From Trichinella spiralis (lineage: Eukaryota > Nematoda > Enoplea > Trichinellida > Trichinellidae): DNA of 64,000 nt. The DNA is taken from assembly GCA_000181795.3 (NCBI GenBank), contig CM012954.1, forward strand, positions 11,492,980-11,556,979, in the 5' to 3' direction. This document shows, one piece after another, positions 25,494-37,958 of the stretch. Made by a program: the position numbers and the translations under genes. Positions within the stretch are counted from its first letter, which is position 1, and each line of letters begins with the position of its first letter. The notes beneath the pieces were generated by a model that saw only the letters and a list, made by a program, of their open reading frames with translations, was not told the origin of the DNA and did not search any database.

Positions 25494-27805
25494 GTGGAAA
25501 GCATAATTTTCATTGTAAATAAGTCATCTAGATGGGCAAAGGAAGTCATTGTACTTTTGAAATATGTATTCTTTTATCGTATTCTTTTTTCACTTTATAC
25601 AATAAGCATTTCCATCACGCATCTTTGGGCGAGAAACTTCAACTTTAACAGCAACTGAAAACTGAAAATATTAATACAATTAATATTGAATAAGAATAAT
25701 AGCAAACATCAGGTAATGACTAAATTTGATCAGCTGCTCTGTTGTACTAGTCGAAGATATTTTTCAATAACCATGTTCTGTTTGTACAACGTAATTACAC
25801 AAATAGGATTAAGGCCAGTTGCTGTTGTTGGCTCTATTTTTACACATGTATACATGTAAGCAAGTTCAACATTGTTTTTTTTAGTTGAAATATTTCAAAA
25901 TGCTTTCATTTGAAATAAATTTAAATAATGAAAATAAACAAGCAATGAAAGAACTGAAATAACGCAGTGGGTGTTGAAACTGTTTGCTTGAGGTATTGAA
26001 AAAGTGTCTTTTGAAATGATCTTTCTTTTACACTGGTGCTGTACAAATTGAAATAGCAAAAAATTAAAATGGCTTGACGCTTGACAGATGACACTTTCAG
26101 TAGGTCATCCGTGATTGGGCGCTTTTTGTACAGTTTCAATTGCTTCGAACAGAAATTCCACGTACAAAAAAGCATTGATTTTGATTGAACGCTCGTCAGA
26201 TGTCGTCGCATGATAATGAATAAAAATTATAAGAATAACAATGACAAAGGGAAGAAATAAATGTGCACAGACGCGGATAAAGGCGATGCACGAATACAAG
26301 TTCTACAGATCGGATGGTTAACTTTTGTCAATGTTGACATGGCAAGATTTGTTATCCCAGAAGCCAAGTATCGATTATTTAATCAACAGTCTGTTGTATT
26401 AACTGGCCCAGTGTTCACATTACGCTTTCCAAGCGAGTACAATGGCCACCCAACAGCTACATCAAGCTATTGCTAGCAATGCAGCTGGTCGTTGTCAAGT
26501 CGGCTCGATTGTTCCCTGTGGACGGGTCGGCCATTCAGCCATGGACAAGGCGCATCGCGGTCAACAATGCGTCCATCCTATTAATTCGCAGTCGATTACA
26601 AGATAATTTGCGCGTCACACAATCACGGACAAAATGGCCCATAATGGACGACTAAAAGCGAAACCAGCTTGTCTCGCGCTGATGCTTTTGTTATCGCACA
26701 GAATGGGCCTTGCCGTGCACGCGGCCAGAACCGCTATTGAACACCAGAAACCCTGAAATGGTAGCCACTTCCGACAGGTTGACCATTTGGTCCGGTGCTG
26801 AAGGCCGCTTGCCGTGAGCCAACTGCTCTTCAGTCAATGATCAGAGTTGAATTTTCCACTTCAATCAGCCCGGCTCATTTCCATATTGTTGTTGTATCTA
26901 CTAAAATTACTATGTCTTTTCTTTATCTCTTCTTTCTCCCCCCCCCCCCACTCCCCGCAGTCGTCTCTCTCTTTCAATCTCTTCAACTACATTTAAAAGA
27001 TTGACTGAATTGAAATCGAACATTCCTACAGTATCATCAATAGTTGAATACAATATCATGAATGATGTGTTACAATGGGTGGGCGGCGACAAAATGTTGA
27101 AAGCTTCGGCTTAAATGAGGACGCATAGTTGACAAGTTGTCATTAGACAGTGACGAGTAATTCACACTTTTGTCATGTTGGTCAGCATTAAAACGTCTCA
27201 GCCACGCGTCAACCGGACGTGCACATCGATCACAGAATCTCTTCAATAATTGATGAATGGCCGCGATAGGCACCGTTGAATGTTAGTCGTGTAAGAAAGA
27301 CATCATCGACGTGTCGTCGTCAATCACCGGATAGCAATTCCAATCAACGCTTCTTTGAAAAATCAATGCAAAATTATTGCGTCTCTTTACACAGCAATTA
27401 ACTATACATACGCATTTATATTTGCATATATATTATAGACATAAATAAATACATGTGCATATACACTCACAAGCGTGAACACACATGCTTAGAAATGTAA
27501 ACATCTTCTATTCGATAAAAGTGGATCAGTAGCTAACTGAAGTTATCCCCCTTTTGAATCAATTATTTTCTACTTGGCATTGTTCCGTTTATTTATCACT
27601 TCCAATAGTAAAGCGGATTTCTTTTCATTTACCCTGAAGCAATCATTCAGTGTGCATAAGTGTACATCTGCGTGTGTAGATTGTGCATTTGTGAATCAGA
27701 GCCTTGAGTAAGGATTAACCAAACGTGATCGCATTCCGCAAATTTTGTGCGTCAATCAACGGTCACCGCCCCAAGACGGTCCAGTTGACAGCTACGCTTG
27801 GGAAA

Positions 27806-28009
27806 ATGTCGACCGATTATCAAAAGGCAATGCAGCTGGCGTTTAGGCTTGCGGAAATATTGCCCGGGGACCACTTTAGATCAGAAAGGATCAGGATAAA
27901 ATCAGCAAAAGATCGAAATCTTAACCCGTGGGAGGGGTCGAATTTCGTTAACAGGCTGTTTGCGCTTGTACAACATGAACAAGATGAATATTACAAATTC
28001 AAAAAATAA
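27806..28009 (+). CDS. Possible small gene, unrecognised
   Basis: An ORF starting MSTDYQKAMQLAFRLAEI runs to a stop at 28007-28009, with a possible poly(A) signal AATAAA starting two bases later. Continuing the same frame upstream, without an ATG, reaches 27725. The segment is GC-richer than its flanks and has varied codon use, with NPWEGSNFVNRLFALVQHEQ near the end. No family recognised. It could also be the last exon of a longer gene or a gene relic. Confidence 0.33.
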   Translation: MSTDYQKAMQLAFRLAEILPGDHFRSERIRIKSAKDRNLNPWEGSNFVNRLFALVQHEQDEYYKFKK

Positions 28010-28442
28010 TAATAAAACATTTCCTCTTCTTAAATGACTAGAAATTTCTTGAAATATTTCTAAATAAATAGCAATAATTATTTATAAGAGCGATCGATAA
28101 TTTTAAATTCCATTTCTACTTTACATAATAGTACAACGAGATAACGTTACCTTAAAACATAAATTGATGAAACAAAATGCAGAATCAATACAATATTGTA
28201 ATTCATGCAAACAAACGAAATATGCAACTGTCAACTGTCAACTAATTAAATTAATGTTGAAATATTGCATTACAAAATTATTCAATTGATCTATAAATAA
28301 AACATGAATAAATGTTCATCACTAAAATTCATTTCAAACAATCATTCATGTGCATTTAAAATAGAAAATTGTTCATAATAAAAATGTTGAATATATAGCA
28401 ATCGCATGAGCATATTTTACTCATTACTACTTCACTAAGTAG

Positions 28443-28614
28443 TTGTGAAAGTGGAGACGCTTTGTTGCTTGGAAAAAGAATTAAAGCTAATTGCTTTCCA
28501 TCTAACGCACTACTTTCATCGAGACAATGTAAAACATCAGAGCCAACGAAGTGCTACTGTCCAACAACTAACTTAACTTGTCTTGTTAGTTTAATAGAGC
28601 ATTACAGATGGTGA
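28443..28614 (+). other. Possible Cys-rich terminal exon, unassigned
   Basis: Follows an acceptor-like AAGTAG and reads (S)CESGDALLLGKRIKANC, then SRQCKTSEPTKCYCPTTN with six Cys in 55 residues before TGA. The C-x-C arrangement vaguely resembles the end of a Ly6/ET module. No partner exon was found. Confidence 0.25.
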
Positions 28615-28979
28615 ATTAAGTTTGTCAATTCTGCATCCAGAAAAAGAGGTTTCAGCCATTCATGCTTTAATAAGATTATTCTCAAAGAACATTACTGACG
28701 ATAGGTAAAGACACTTCTGCTGGAAAAGAGTGCCATTTTTATAGGTTTCATTCACATTTGTTTGATGTCTGGAAATTTCGTTTCGCTCATTCTTATCCAA
28801 AATGAAAATGAGCAAATAACAATAACAAAACAAATCTGATAAAATAATATACGTTAAACTTATATTAAACACTCAGTTGCTTTAGAATGTAAAGTTTTTT
28901 GATTGGATTGATTTTTTTTTGCTACATCAGCGCTAACACAATCGACTCACTAAAATCAGCACTATCGAAAACACTTTAC

Positions 28980-29188
28980 CGGATGTTCACGTTCCACAGA
29001 GGCGACAAACATGACCAATATGACGACTGCTAGCCAAATCCAATAAATTCGATACCGAATGTTGCTGAAAATACAATTTGTACTTCAGTTTAGTATCAAA
29101 TGTCTCAGTATTGTCAGATTTGCTGGAAATATGAACTCACGTCTTGACCGTTGACAAAGCGTTACGCTTGCAGTCATTGATGAATGTG
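28980..29188 (-). other. Possible exon pair encoding a signal anchor or transmembrane segment
   Basis: Candidate exons 29188-29141 and 29064-28980 join in phase through a GTGAGT donor and a TATTTTCAG acceptor and end at a GTAAAG donor. The product reads TFINDCKRNALSTVKT followed by a basic NIRYR and a hydrophobic stretch (IYWIWLAVVILVMFVASV), then EREHP. The membrane-segment composition is convincing. The start codon and the next exon were not found. Confidence 0.3.
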
Positions 29189-31552
29189 CTCGAGCAGCAG
29201 GAGTCAGTTTGGATTTATTAGATTTTAGCTGCTTATCAAAAAATCAAACGCTCGCCATTCTCCAAACGTTGATAAGCGAATATTTGCATAACAAAGCTAC
29301 ACTTGAAAATGAACATCCAATCTAGCAGTATTGTTTAGTAAAACAAATAAACCAGAGATGCTTATTAAAAGCAAAATTCAAATTTGTTTTCTTTTGTCTT
29401 TTATTTCAATTTTTAAATAATTTGTGAAAGCCTTTTACAGAATGAAAATATTTGAAGTGTTAAAATTTTAAATTTATTCTTGATTACTTCAGATAAAAAG
29501 GGTCAATTAGTATAAGCACGATTGCGCAAGCAGCTACTTATTTGTCAGCTTAATTAAACTTGCACTTGACTCACAGCTTAACTCTACCAATATAGTCGGT
29601 CGTCTTAATCGCTCAGCTTAGCCATTTACGATGCAATCATCAATATTACCAAGCTCACTTGGACAAGAAATGAGCTTTTTGTAGTAGTACATTTGTTGCC
29701 GGTTCTTCAACTTCACTTCCTCATTTATATTGTCTTATGAAAAAGGGAATCATTATGTACAAAAAATAAAACATAATCAAATAGAAAGCAATTATTAATT
29801 GTGTACATGTTAAATTGAATTCTGAGCTTTGTTCGATGCAAGTACAGTTTGTGAATGCATAAAAATTTGAAATGTTTTTCTTTGTAACAACTTTTGAAAA
29901 GATATTTCTGCGTGTAGTACCTTGGTAAATCTGCCGTCAACAAATTAATGGCTACAATTATGCAAAGTTAGTAGACAATTATCTCGCACTCGTGCTGTTT
30001 CAATTGACCGACGAACAAAGTGGTAACAAGGGGAGAAAATTGCTACTCTCGCAGGTGCCTATTAGCCGCCCGCTTTGCGTGTGGTCGATCTGAAGCCGGC
30101 GTCGTATTGTCGCTGGTCACTGAGGCGCTATTGGTACCTCCGCTTGACCAGACGTTGAACTGACTTCTTGGAGCGAACAGCGCATAACGACGTCAATTAT
30201 CAATTTCCGTGTGATCATACTGTATTATGATGGTACAGTAATGCAGAGAAAATTGTTTCGTACAATTTGCCGTTACAGTCATTATCAACACTAGTCAGCA
30301 ATCTGAAAATGCTATTATTAACTTGACAAGTGATCAGTGGCTTTTGTTCAAGATGAAGAAGATGATGAAAAAAAACGTGCTAAAGATTGTTTGCTCGAAT
30401 TGTGATTTCAATAGACCACGCCAACGACCCCCAAAAGAAAGCAGTACAGTGCAGTCGCGTGACAAAACAAATCACAATCAAACCAGCTCTTGTCATATTA
30501 AAAACGTTCAACCCTTGAGATGAGCACTTAGTGCGGCTGTCTCATTGTCACCAATTGTGCTTCTTTCCGTCGTTGCCAGAGGCCAAATGATGCATTTAGC
30601 TGAGGCCAGCCGTGGCTAGCATGTCCGAAATGATAATGTCATTGAATAATTTGACAAGCTGAATGATTTTCTCTGCCCACAACTAGCGCTTCGTAACAAC
30701 ATTATAACATTCCAAGGGAAAAAGTCAAACAAAAACTCAAATATTAATTTCAACCAGGAAAATTTTTACTTCCCAATAGAAAACAGAACAAAAACAGTTT
30801 CTTGTTCTTTTTTAAATTCATTTCAAATAAGAAGAGAAAAAACATCCCACTTTACTGAAACTGCTTTTGAAAAAGTTACCAAAAATTGACTAGCTGATGT
30901 TAGTCGGTAGTAGTTGCTGGAATAGCTAGCTGATGAAAACTGCCCGAAAGCCAAGTTTACTGCCGGTGAATGTGAACTGGTTGGTTGTTCAGTGAAACGA
31001 AATGAAAAAATAACGATACGACAAGTGCAAACAAATGCAGATACTTCTGATGCTAGAAAGCAGAAAAACAGTGCATTTTTGCAGAGAACATTAAAGTGCA
31101 AATATTTTCAAAGTGTCTATTTTAAAGTTTTTATTTAAAAAAGACATTTGGTTGTTGTCACACGCGATAGTTGTCATTAGAAATAATTGATATGTGAAGT
31201 TATTTTTTTTAATAAAATGAATGAGTTTTTGATCATCTGTTTTTCTGTAGTTAGATGTTGGTTCAGTGAATTTTCACAAAGCGCTACTTAGCCATGATAG
31301 TTGACCAGGTATATACTTGCGTGCGCTTCACCAAGTCTCGTATTAGCGGGCAGGAAGCAACTTCAGCTCACCGCATCCGAATCGAAGCTAGCTCATGCAC
31401 GACTAGCTTGAATCAATTGCCAAATTTGCACTGCCCACTGTGGAAATAATCCATTTTGTTATTATTATTATTATTGTTATTAGAATTATGCTGGTGCGAC
31501 TTGGTCATCACGCTGATTTCCTGAACTTCAGCTAGTCATTGACATGACACAC

Positions 31553-31640
31553 CTCTGCAACAGCCTTACTGTAGTTGTTGTCATCGTGCTTCCGATACTG
31601 GCTGCGACGACACGGTAAAGAAATACAGCACTCCGTGCAA
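31553..31640 (-). other. Possible Cys-rich exon, unassigned
   Basis: A good acceptor (TGTATTGTAG) opens a frame reading CTECCISLPCRRSQYRKHDD then NNYSKAVAE at a GTGTGT donor-like site. Without splicing the frame ends at 31532 after VCHVND. Four Cys lie within nine residues. It is on the same strand as the candidate membrane-segment exons at 29.1 kb but I could not connect them. Confidence 0.25.
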
Positions 31641-31884
31641 CTACAATACAACGAATGTTGAAAAGGGAAACGGAAAAAATGCAATAATTCATCAGATTTG
31701 TTAGTTGATTTTATTCGAATTGAAGGCAAAAAATGTATTATCAGAATAAAATTTAATTGAGTAGTGCAGTTGTTTAATTCATTTTATAAGATGTTTGTTC
31801 AGCAAAATTGAAAGCTTCAATTATGGACATGATAGAAAAAATCATTGGCAAAACTATTTTGCACAAAATCCAATACCGGGAGGG

Positions 31885-31936
31885 TAACATGTCGTGACAC
31901 GTAGTCTTCAGTGCTACATGTCACAACGGAAGGTTA
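31885..31936. ncRNA. Imperfect hairpin (possible small-RNA precursor or binding site)
   Basis: An 11-bp stem with one mismatch (31894-31904 against 31914-31924, nine-base loop) is extended after an internal loop by a TAAC/GTTA pair. Length is short for a microRNA precursor. No known seed recognised. Strand cannot be decided. Confidence 0.2.
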
Positions 31937-33128
31937 ACGAACGATTTTCATAGAGAGAAAGGAGGAAAATGAAAAAAAATTAAAAATAATTAAAACAAAA
32001 AAGAAACAGTTCAGTATTTTTTTCTCAGATAAATCGTCTCCGTTTTGACATACCATTTTCTTAGGGTGTTCGATTCGAACAACGTTTAGAGCCATCATGC
32101 AAATTGTCATTTCCCGTGGTTTGCTTGCAATCATGAGGTTTTCATGCCAAAGTGATTCTGCGAAAGTTATGCAATAAATAATACAAGCGCAACTGCACTA
32201 CATCAAAAGAAAGACGAACAACAATGGAGAAAGAATGGAAGAAAACGTTGATTCATTTGTTCTGTTCAACTGTGAAGAGCAGTTTTATTTCGACAGTTTT
32301 CGACCAAAAAGTCGAATTGAATTTTGAAAATTTGTGTTGTTATAAAATTCATCCGTTAAGGAAAACTTAAAACTTCCATCTCGGAAAACGAGACTAATCA
32401 ACACAAGCTATCTGCAAGCTGAGCTCGAGTAGTTGAAAGTGGAATTGTAAACAAAGCAACAAAGTAGCAATGGATGCAGTGATGCAGCTAATTGAAATAG
32501 GACGCACAAAATTTCTGCGTAAAAATTTCTTTCCAGTAGAGAAATTTTATTCCATTTTCAAAATGGAGTCAATATCAGATCGGCTTCAGCATTGGCATTG
32601 GCAACCTGATCGACGATGTATCACTGGGTGATCACGTGTCGATTGTGTTGTGCTGGCTTCAACAGTTCTGCACCGGTGGGGCGCTGATTCGGCTTGCATT
32701 TTCGCCCCGGGGGTTCTGCTCGAAGCCAACAAAAGGACCCTGCTTCGATCGAAATCAACCTCTCTATTCTGATCTTGTCGATGAAAAAGAGCCACCGTCA
32801 TCGAATCAACAACAAACGTCGATGGAAAAATAAGTTTCACTGATCAAAGCGGAATGATCAAATTGAAAAAAAGAACATTTATTGTCGAAAAAAAGAAAAA
32901 GAAAACGTGAAATTATAAAATATTAAAATAAATTTCCATTGTTTTATGCAATGGATGAGCGTCAAGTACAGCTGAATGTATAAAATGACTGTTGAAAATG
33001 AACAAAAAACAATTAGCAAATGAACAGCATCCAAATCAAATAAATATTCAAGGTAAGAAAAAGTTTACTTAATAATAATAATAATAAGAATATGCTATAA
33101 TAGATCATAGCACTCACTTTTTTTACAA

Positions 33129-33162
<34 letters not shown>

Positions 33163-33174
33163 GAGTAATAGCAA

Positions 33175-33206
33175 TTAATTAATGATGATGGATCGTCATT
33201 AATTAA
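33175..33206. promoter_or_regulatory. Perfect 11-bp inverted repeat of homeodomain-type TAATTA sites
   Basis: TTAATTAATGA at 33175-33185 is mirrored perfectly at 33196-33206 with a ten-base spacer. TAATTA cores are classic homeodomain targets. It lies about 260 bp beyond the SIX gene stop codon, in its 3' flank. It could equally be a chance product of an AT-rich repeat-rich stretch. Confidence 0.35.
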
Positions 33207-33467
33207 GAAATAAACAAACGCTTGATGAAATAAGCAGAAAAGAAGAGAATACTTTTTTTTGTACTTTTTAAAATTGAATCTTAGTATCATGAAAAGGATA
33301 AACGGTTGCTGTTGAAATAACGTGATTGAGTTAAATTGTAAATAATCGCATGCAGTTTGCAGTGGTGAAAAAGCTTTTGAACCGCGTCTAAAGTTTAGCT
33401 TAGTAGCTTACTTATGAAAAGCACCCACCGGAACTTCAGCGGTGTGCCTGAAGCATAAATCACATTC

Positions 33468-34501
33468 CTACAGTCGGACATTGGCGGTGTTTGGACTGGC
33501 TTTTGACCGCCTTTTCGACTCCATTGCTGGTGCTTGTTCAGATTTGTTGGGCTTTTTTGCTGGGGTTTCAGTCTCATCGTCAGAAATTGGCCTTGCTTCA
33601 TCACTATCTGAACCGTCATCATCAGCACCAGTCGATTCGAACATTGCTTCGTCATCGTCATCATCGAAATCGTCTTCTTCATCTGAAGGCGTTCCAACTT
33701 TGTGAGCGTCGAGACGTTTTCCATCTGATTGTTGTTGTATTAGTTGCATTCTTTAAATAGATACGTGGAATTCAATCAATAATGATTGGATTTTTTCACA
33801 TATGAAAAGAATACCTGTTTTTCACAGCAGCTGCTCGATCCCGTTGTCGACGATTTTTGAACCAATTACCAACTTGTGTAGGAGTCAAACCAGTGGCTTG
33901 TGCTAATTCACGTTTCTTGGTCGGATTGGGATATGGATCTTGTAAGTACCATTCTCGCAACAAGCTCCGGGTGCGCTCTTTGAAACAATGGGTTTTCTGT
34001 TCACCATCCCAAATCGTTCTCGGCATCGGGAACTTCTTGCGCACGCGGTACTTGTCTACCGGACCCAACGGCCGTCCGCGAAGTTTCGCCGCTTCTTGGT
34101 AATGAGCTTCCAGCCACATTGCTTGCAATTTCGCGTGCGAACCTTTGGCAAATCGGTTGCTTTCCAAAATGTGATACAGTTCGCGAAAGTTGCTCATGTG
34201 AAAAGCGACCAAAGCGCGGGCGCGTAGTACGGCTTCGTTTTTGTTCAGTTCCAAAAAATTCGGGTGCGCCACTGGCAACGACCACAGAAAACGAGCGAGG
34301 CGTTCCACGTCACCACTTTCTTCCAAAGTTTCACAAACGCTGGCCACTTGTTCGCTGCTGAAGCTGAGCATCGGTACTGGCGGAACCGGAGGGAAGAAAG
34401 CAGCCGCCGGTGCTGGAAAAGCGGCGAACGCACCCGACGCTGTTCTCAACGGCACCCACATGGCCGGTGCCAGTGGCCTTTGTCCAAATAAACCGTCCAG
34501 A
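33468..34501 (-). CDS. SIX3/6: SIX3/SIX6 (Optix, CEH-32) class homeobox transcription factor, 5' end unresolved
   Basis: Two coding exons seen, 34501-33815 and 33750-33468, joined in phase. The SIX domain begins [20 protein letters not shown] and runs to [20 protein letters not shown]. The homeodomain reads [40 protein letters not shown] and [20 protein letters not shown], near-identical to vertebrate SIX3/6 and to C. elegans CEH-32. The N-terminal 45 residues are Pro/Ala/Phe-rich. The last exon is strongly acidic ([15 protein letters not shown]) and ends in a basic stretch. Known role: anterior head, eye and brain patterning. The first exon seen starts at an acceptor (AACTTCAG), so either a small upstream coding exon exists or translation starts at ATG 34461 ([10 protein letters not shown]). 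Confidence 0.93.
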
Positions 34502-37500
34502 CTGAAGTTCACAAATTAACACACATAATTAATAAATTAATAAGCATTCATACTTTATTTGTTGATATTCTTCTTTTGTGACAAAGTTGTTGTTGTTGTT
34601 GTTGATAATGATGAAAAATTTTCAACTAATAGTAATCGTATCAGAGGCGGCGGCGGCAGTAGCAGCAGCAATAGTAAAGTAGTAGTAGTCGGGAAAATAT
34701 TCACCATCAGAAAATATCAGCCGGCCTGGCCGGTCCAAGTCAATATAGTGCCAGTAGCAGAAACTAGGGGAGGAGCTCGATGGCGTCTAAGTGTCAAAAT
34801 ATGTTAGTGGTACGACAAGAGGTCAATAAATCGAGTGCGTTCACTGGTCGGTTTCGCGTTCGCGAGTTGAATTTGATTGGTCAATTGAATGTTTGCTTAT
34901 TGCTCACGATCTGACCGCCCAGCAACGTACGGATTAAGCCTGCGCTCCCGGCGGCCGACTGATGCCATCGTTGCTTTTAATAATCATTGTGCGAAATCAA
35001 AAAGCTATTTTCCAATCCGCAGACAGGTTTCTGAATATGGCTTTTAAAAAATTAGGCTCTCAATTAGTGACCAAGGTCAACAAGTACAAATAATATCGAC
35101 ACATTTCACATTTATATTATATTATATTACATATACAAATAATAAATCATATTTTGAAAGAGAACAACAATATTTATTTATTTATTTATTCTACAATACA
35201 TTTAAAGTGTGAATAATTTCAGAAATGGAAAAATTTTTTTTCTCAAATTTATAAATTTCACAAACCATTGTATTGATGATTGATGACGGATCAAACTTTT
35301 AAAATAGACTAACCACTGATTTGGGGATTTGACAAACGGTCAGCTAGCTAATGGTAAATGAAGTTTAAAGTTGCTGTGATGCAACGTGATGAAAGCTATA
35401 TAAAATTGACGGCGATCTGGTTGGCTGATGACGACTAACTAAATCTAATCCACTGTCCAATAGATTAGGTCGCATCTTCAGGCTATTATGCAACGCGAAC
35501 GGGATAAATTGACTCAACTGCTAGCTTGCACTAATAAGTTAATGGGGTTCGGTTAGCCAATGACATCAAGCCTCTTTTAAGTATAAAGTGTCGCCATGAT
35601 CGCTTACTGGTGATACATGGCAGATCGTTTCCACAGTTGTATGAACGAATCACATCACTATTCAATATACATTTAAAATAACTTATTTTTTCTTGATTAA
35701 ACATCAAAAAATTAATATTGGAACATCTTCTTCAGTGTAATAACTGGAATCACAAAGTAATTTTAGAGATATAAATACCGCACAAATACAAATAAATATA
35801 CATAAGTAAATCGCATTAAAATTATTCAACCAATAAAATTGATTACTTACTGTAAAAGTTGACAACCATTAAACAAACTAGTAAAATTAATTGAAAAATT
35901 ACACCACATTAGCGATTGGTGTGAACTGAAAATAAATTCACATGCACAGTTTATTGAGGTTTCACAAATTTAAAACACATTATATCTTTAAAAGAATTTT
36001 TTCTAAAGAAATACAAAAAGCAAATAATAAGTGATGAACTTTTGCTTTCAAAACGTTGAAATGAACAACAGCCAAGTTTAAAGATGAAATAGAAATGTCA
36101 TGCGCTTACCACCACATTGTTCAGGTAGGTATTATGCGTTTGTTGGATATGTTACTTGTTTTTACTCACGAATGCGCTTTTTTTAAGCATCTTCTTTCCA
36201 CTCTATTGGAAAACACATCCTATTAGCAAATTGTTGTTGTTGTTGTTGTTGATGATCATTTCAGTTTATTTCAATATATGCGGTGAATTGAAATGGAAAT
36301 AAATGACGACAAGTTGACATCTATTGAATGAAAAATAAGAAAAGTATCCAGTGTTAACTATCCAATTTTTTTTGAATAGTGCAATAAATAATGAAGTTGA
36401 ACTGAGGCCAATAGAAGAAAATGAACAAGAAAAAAGAGAAAAGAAAAAGAAATCCAGCTGAGAGGATCTTTTGCAAATAAGAAATGAAAAAAGACTGAAA
36501 ATAAAAGAATACCCAGCGATCACCCCCTCTAGACGCCCACGCGTTACCGAACGTGGGCCATTAAGCGGCGCTAATCCGTGCTGCTGTTAGCTGATAGGAC
36601 AGCAACCGTCTGGCCGCATTGACCGCGATCATTCACTCGAAAACAATAGCCGAAATCCAATCGCTCGACCCGACCGTGTTCACAAACACTGTCCGCTGGT
36701 GACAAGAGGAGGTGCCGGATAATTTGTACAGTAATTAGCTGGGAGGGGCTCGTGAACGGGTCGTTCGTCTGGCGATTGTTCCTCACGGCTAGTGTCCATT
36801 CAAATACAGTCAATTCAGTCCGCCTGCCGTTCACCTCCGCTACAATGGATCGCTTGACATACATACCACAACGCCTGGCGTCCGTCTACCACGCGCAGGC
36901 GACGCGTGGTCAAATTATACACTTACCTCATCGAGCATCCCATCTGGGATACTACTTTCTTTCCTGGATTTATCTAAATTTTCAATCTTCGATTGTTCTT
37001 TTTTTTCTTGTTCTTTGCTAATTATTATTATTTTTTCTTATTGCAACCATAAAACGATCAATGTCGACAATCTGTCGTTGATCAAGCCGCATTGTGATCA
37101 CGCACTCCAAATGCCACTTGAGTGTGTTAAGCAATTTTCTGGTCATTTCTCTCTTCTCTCTTTCTAAAAGTTTGTGCTCATTTTCGCTATTTATTTCACT
37201 TCATTCTTATGCTTCTTTGCTCGCTTTAAGTTCTGATCATTTTGCTTCAACATTCGCCTGTCATTTTGCTCATTGTGACGGAAAAGCCGGTCGTGAGCTG
37301 TTTGCACGTCACGCCGAAAGACAAGCTGACGGCGTAGGAATTTCTACTAGGCCGAGGATAATCCGACGCCTCGAAGAGCCACTCAGCTTCCGTGCTAGTT
37401 CGATGCTAGTTGCCATTAAGCAAACACACAGGCTGTGGAGAAAATGGAAACAGACACTGATCTCTGAGTTCCACTGTTTGCATGATCATTGCTTTTCATA

Positions 37501-37924
37501 TTCATTTACTTTGCAAGCAACTGTTCTCCTCCTTTTTGTGTTCACCTGCAGCTTCTTCTTTTACTTGATGACAACTTTTCACACACAGACAAGCTAAGAA
37601 GCTGCTTGCTTGCTTGCTTGCTTCTTCGTTTTCTTCACTAGACAACGAAAAGCCGACCTGGTAAACTGAAGAACCAGTCTCTGCACCCTCCCACATCAGG
37701 TCAGACAAGCGAGTCAAGTGGGCGCGGTGTCATCCATGTTGTTCATAAAGAAAAGCAATGACAGAAAAAAAATAAACAAGCAAATAAATAAATAAATAAA
37801 TAAACAGAAGAAAAGATAATGCACTAAAATACAGAAATTGTAGAAAGTTGAGCAAAAGCTTCCTTCCGGCTAGCATCATTGTATGAAACTAGTTGACATT
37901 TTGACAACTTTGCACACTACAACA

Positions 37925-37958
<34 letters not shown>

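Larger units (their letters stand above)
22581..33467. other. Gene-poor region with unassigned exon-like pieces and GC-richer islands
   Basis: About 10.9 kb without a gene model I can complete. It holds several short open stretches bounded by splice-site consensus, listed separately, and GC-richer islands near 26.3-26.9, 27.1-27.3, 27.7-28.0, 30.0-30.2 and 32.6-32.8 kb in otherwise AT-rich DNA. (ATA/TAA) repeats lie at 33072-33090 and 33127-33155. No tRNA, rRNA or familiar microRNA seed was seen by eye. Confidence 0.4.

Noticed and set aside
32581-32840. Open frames on both strands in a GC-rich patch near 32.7 kb
   Set aside because: The plus frame (84 codons after an ATATCAG acceptor) is tempting, but the minus strand is equally open and no flanking exon fits; kept out of the feature list.
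36752-37597. Plus- and minus-strand ORFs in the GC-rich island upstream of SIX3/6
   Set aside because: Both strands are open, none has splice context or recognisable domains; better explained as non-coding island.
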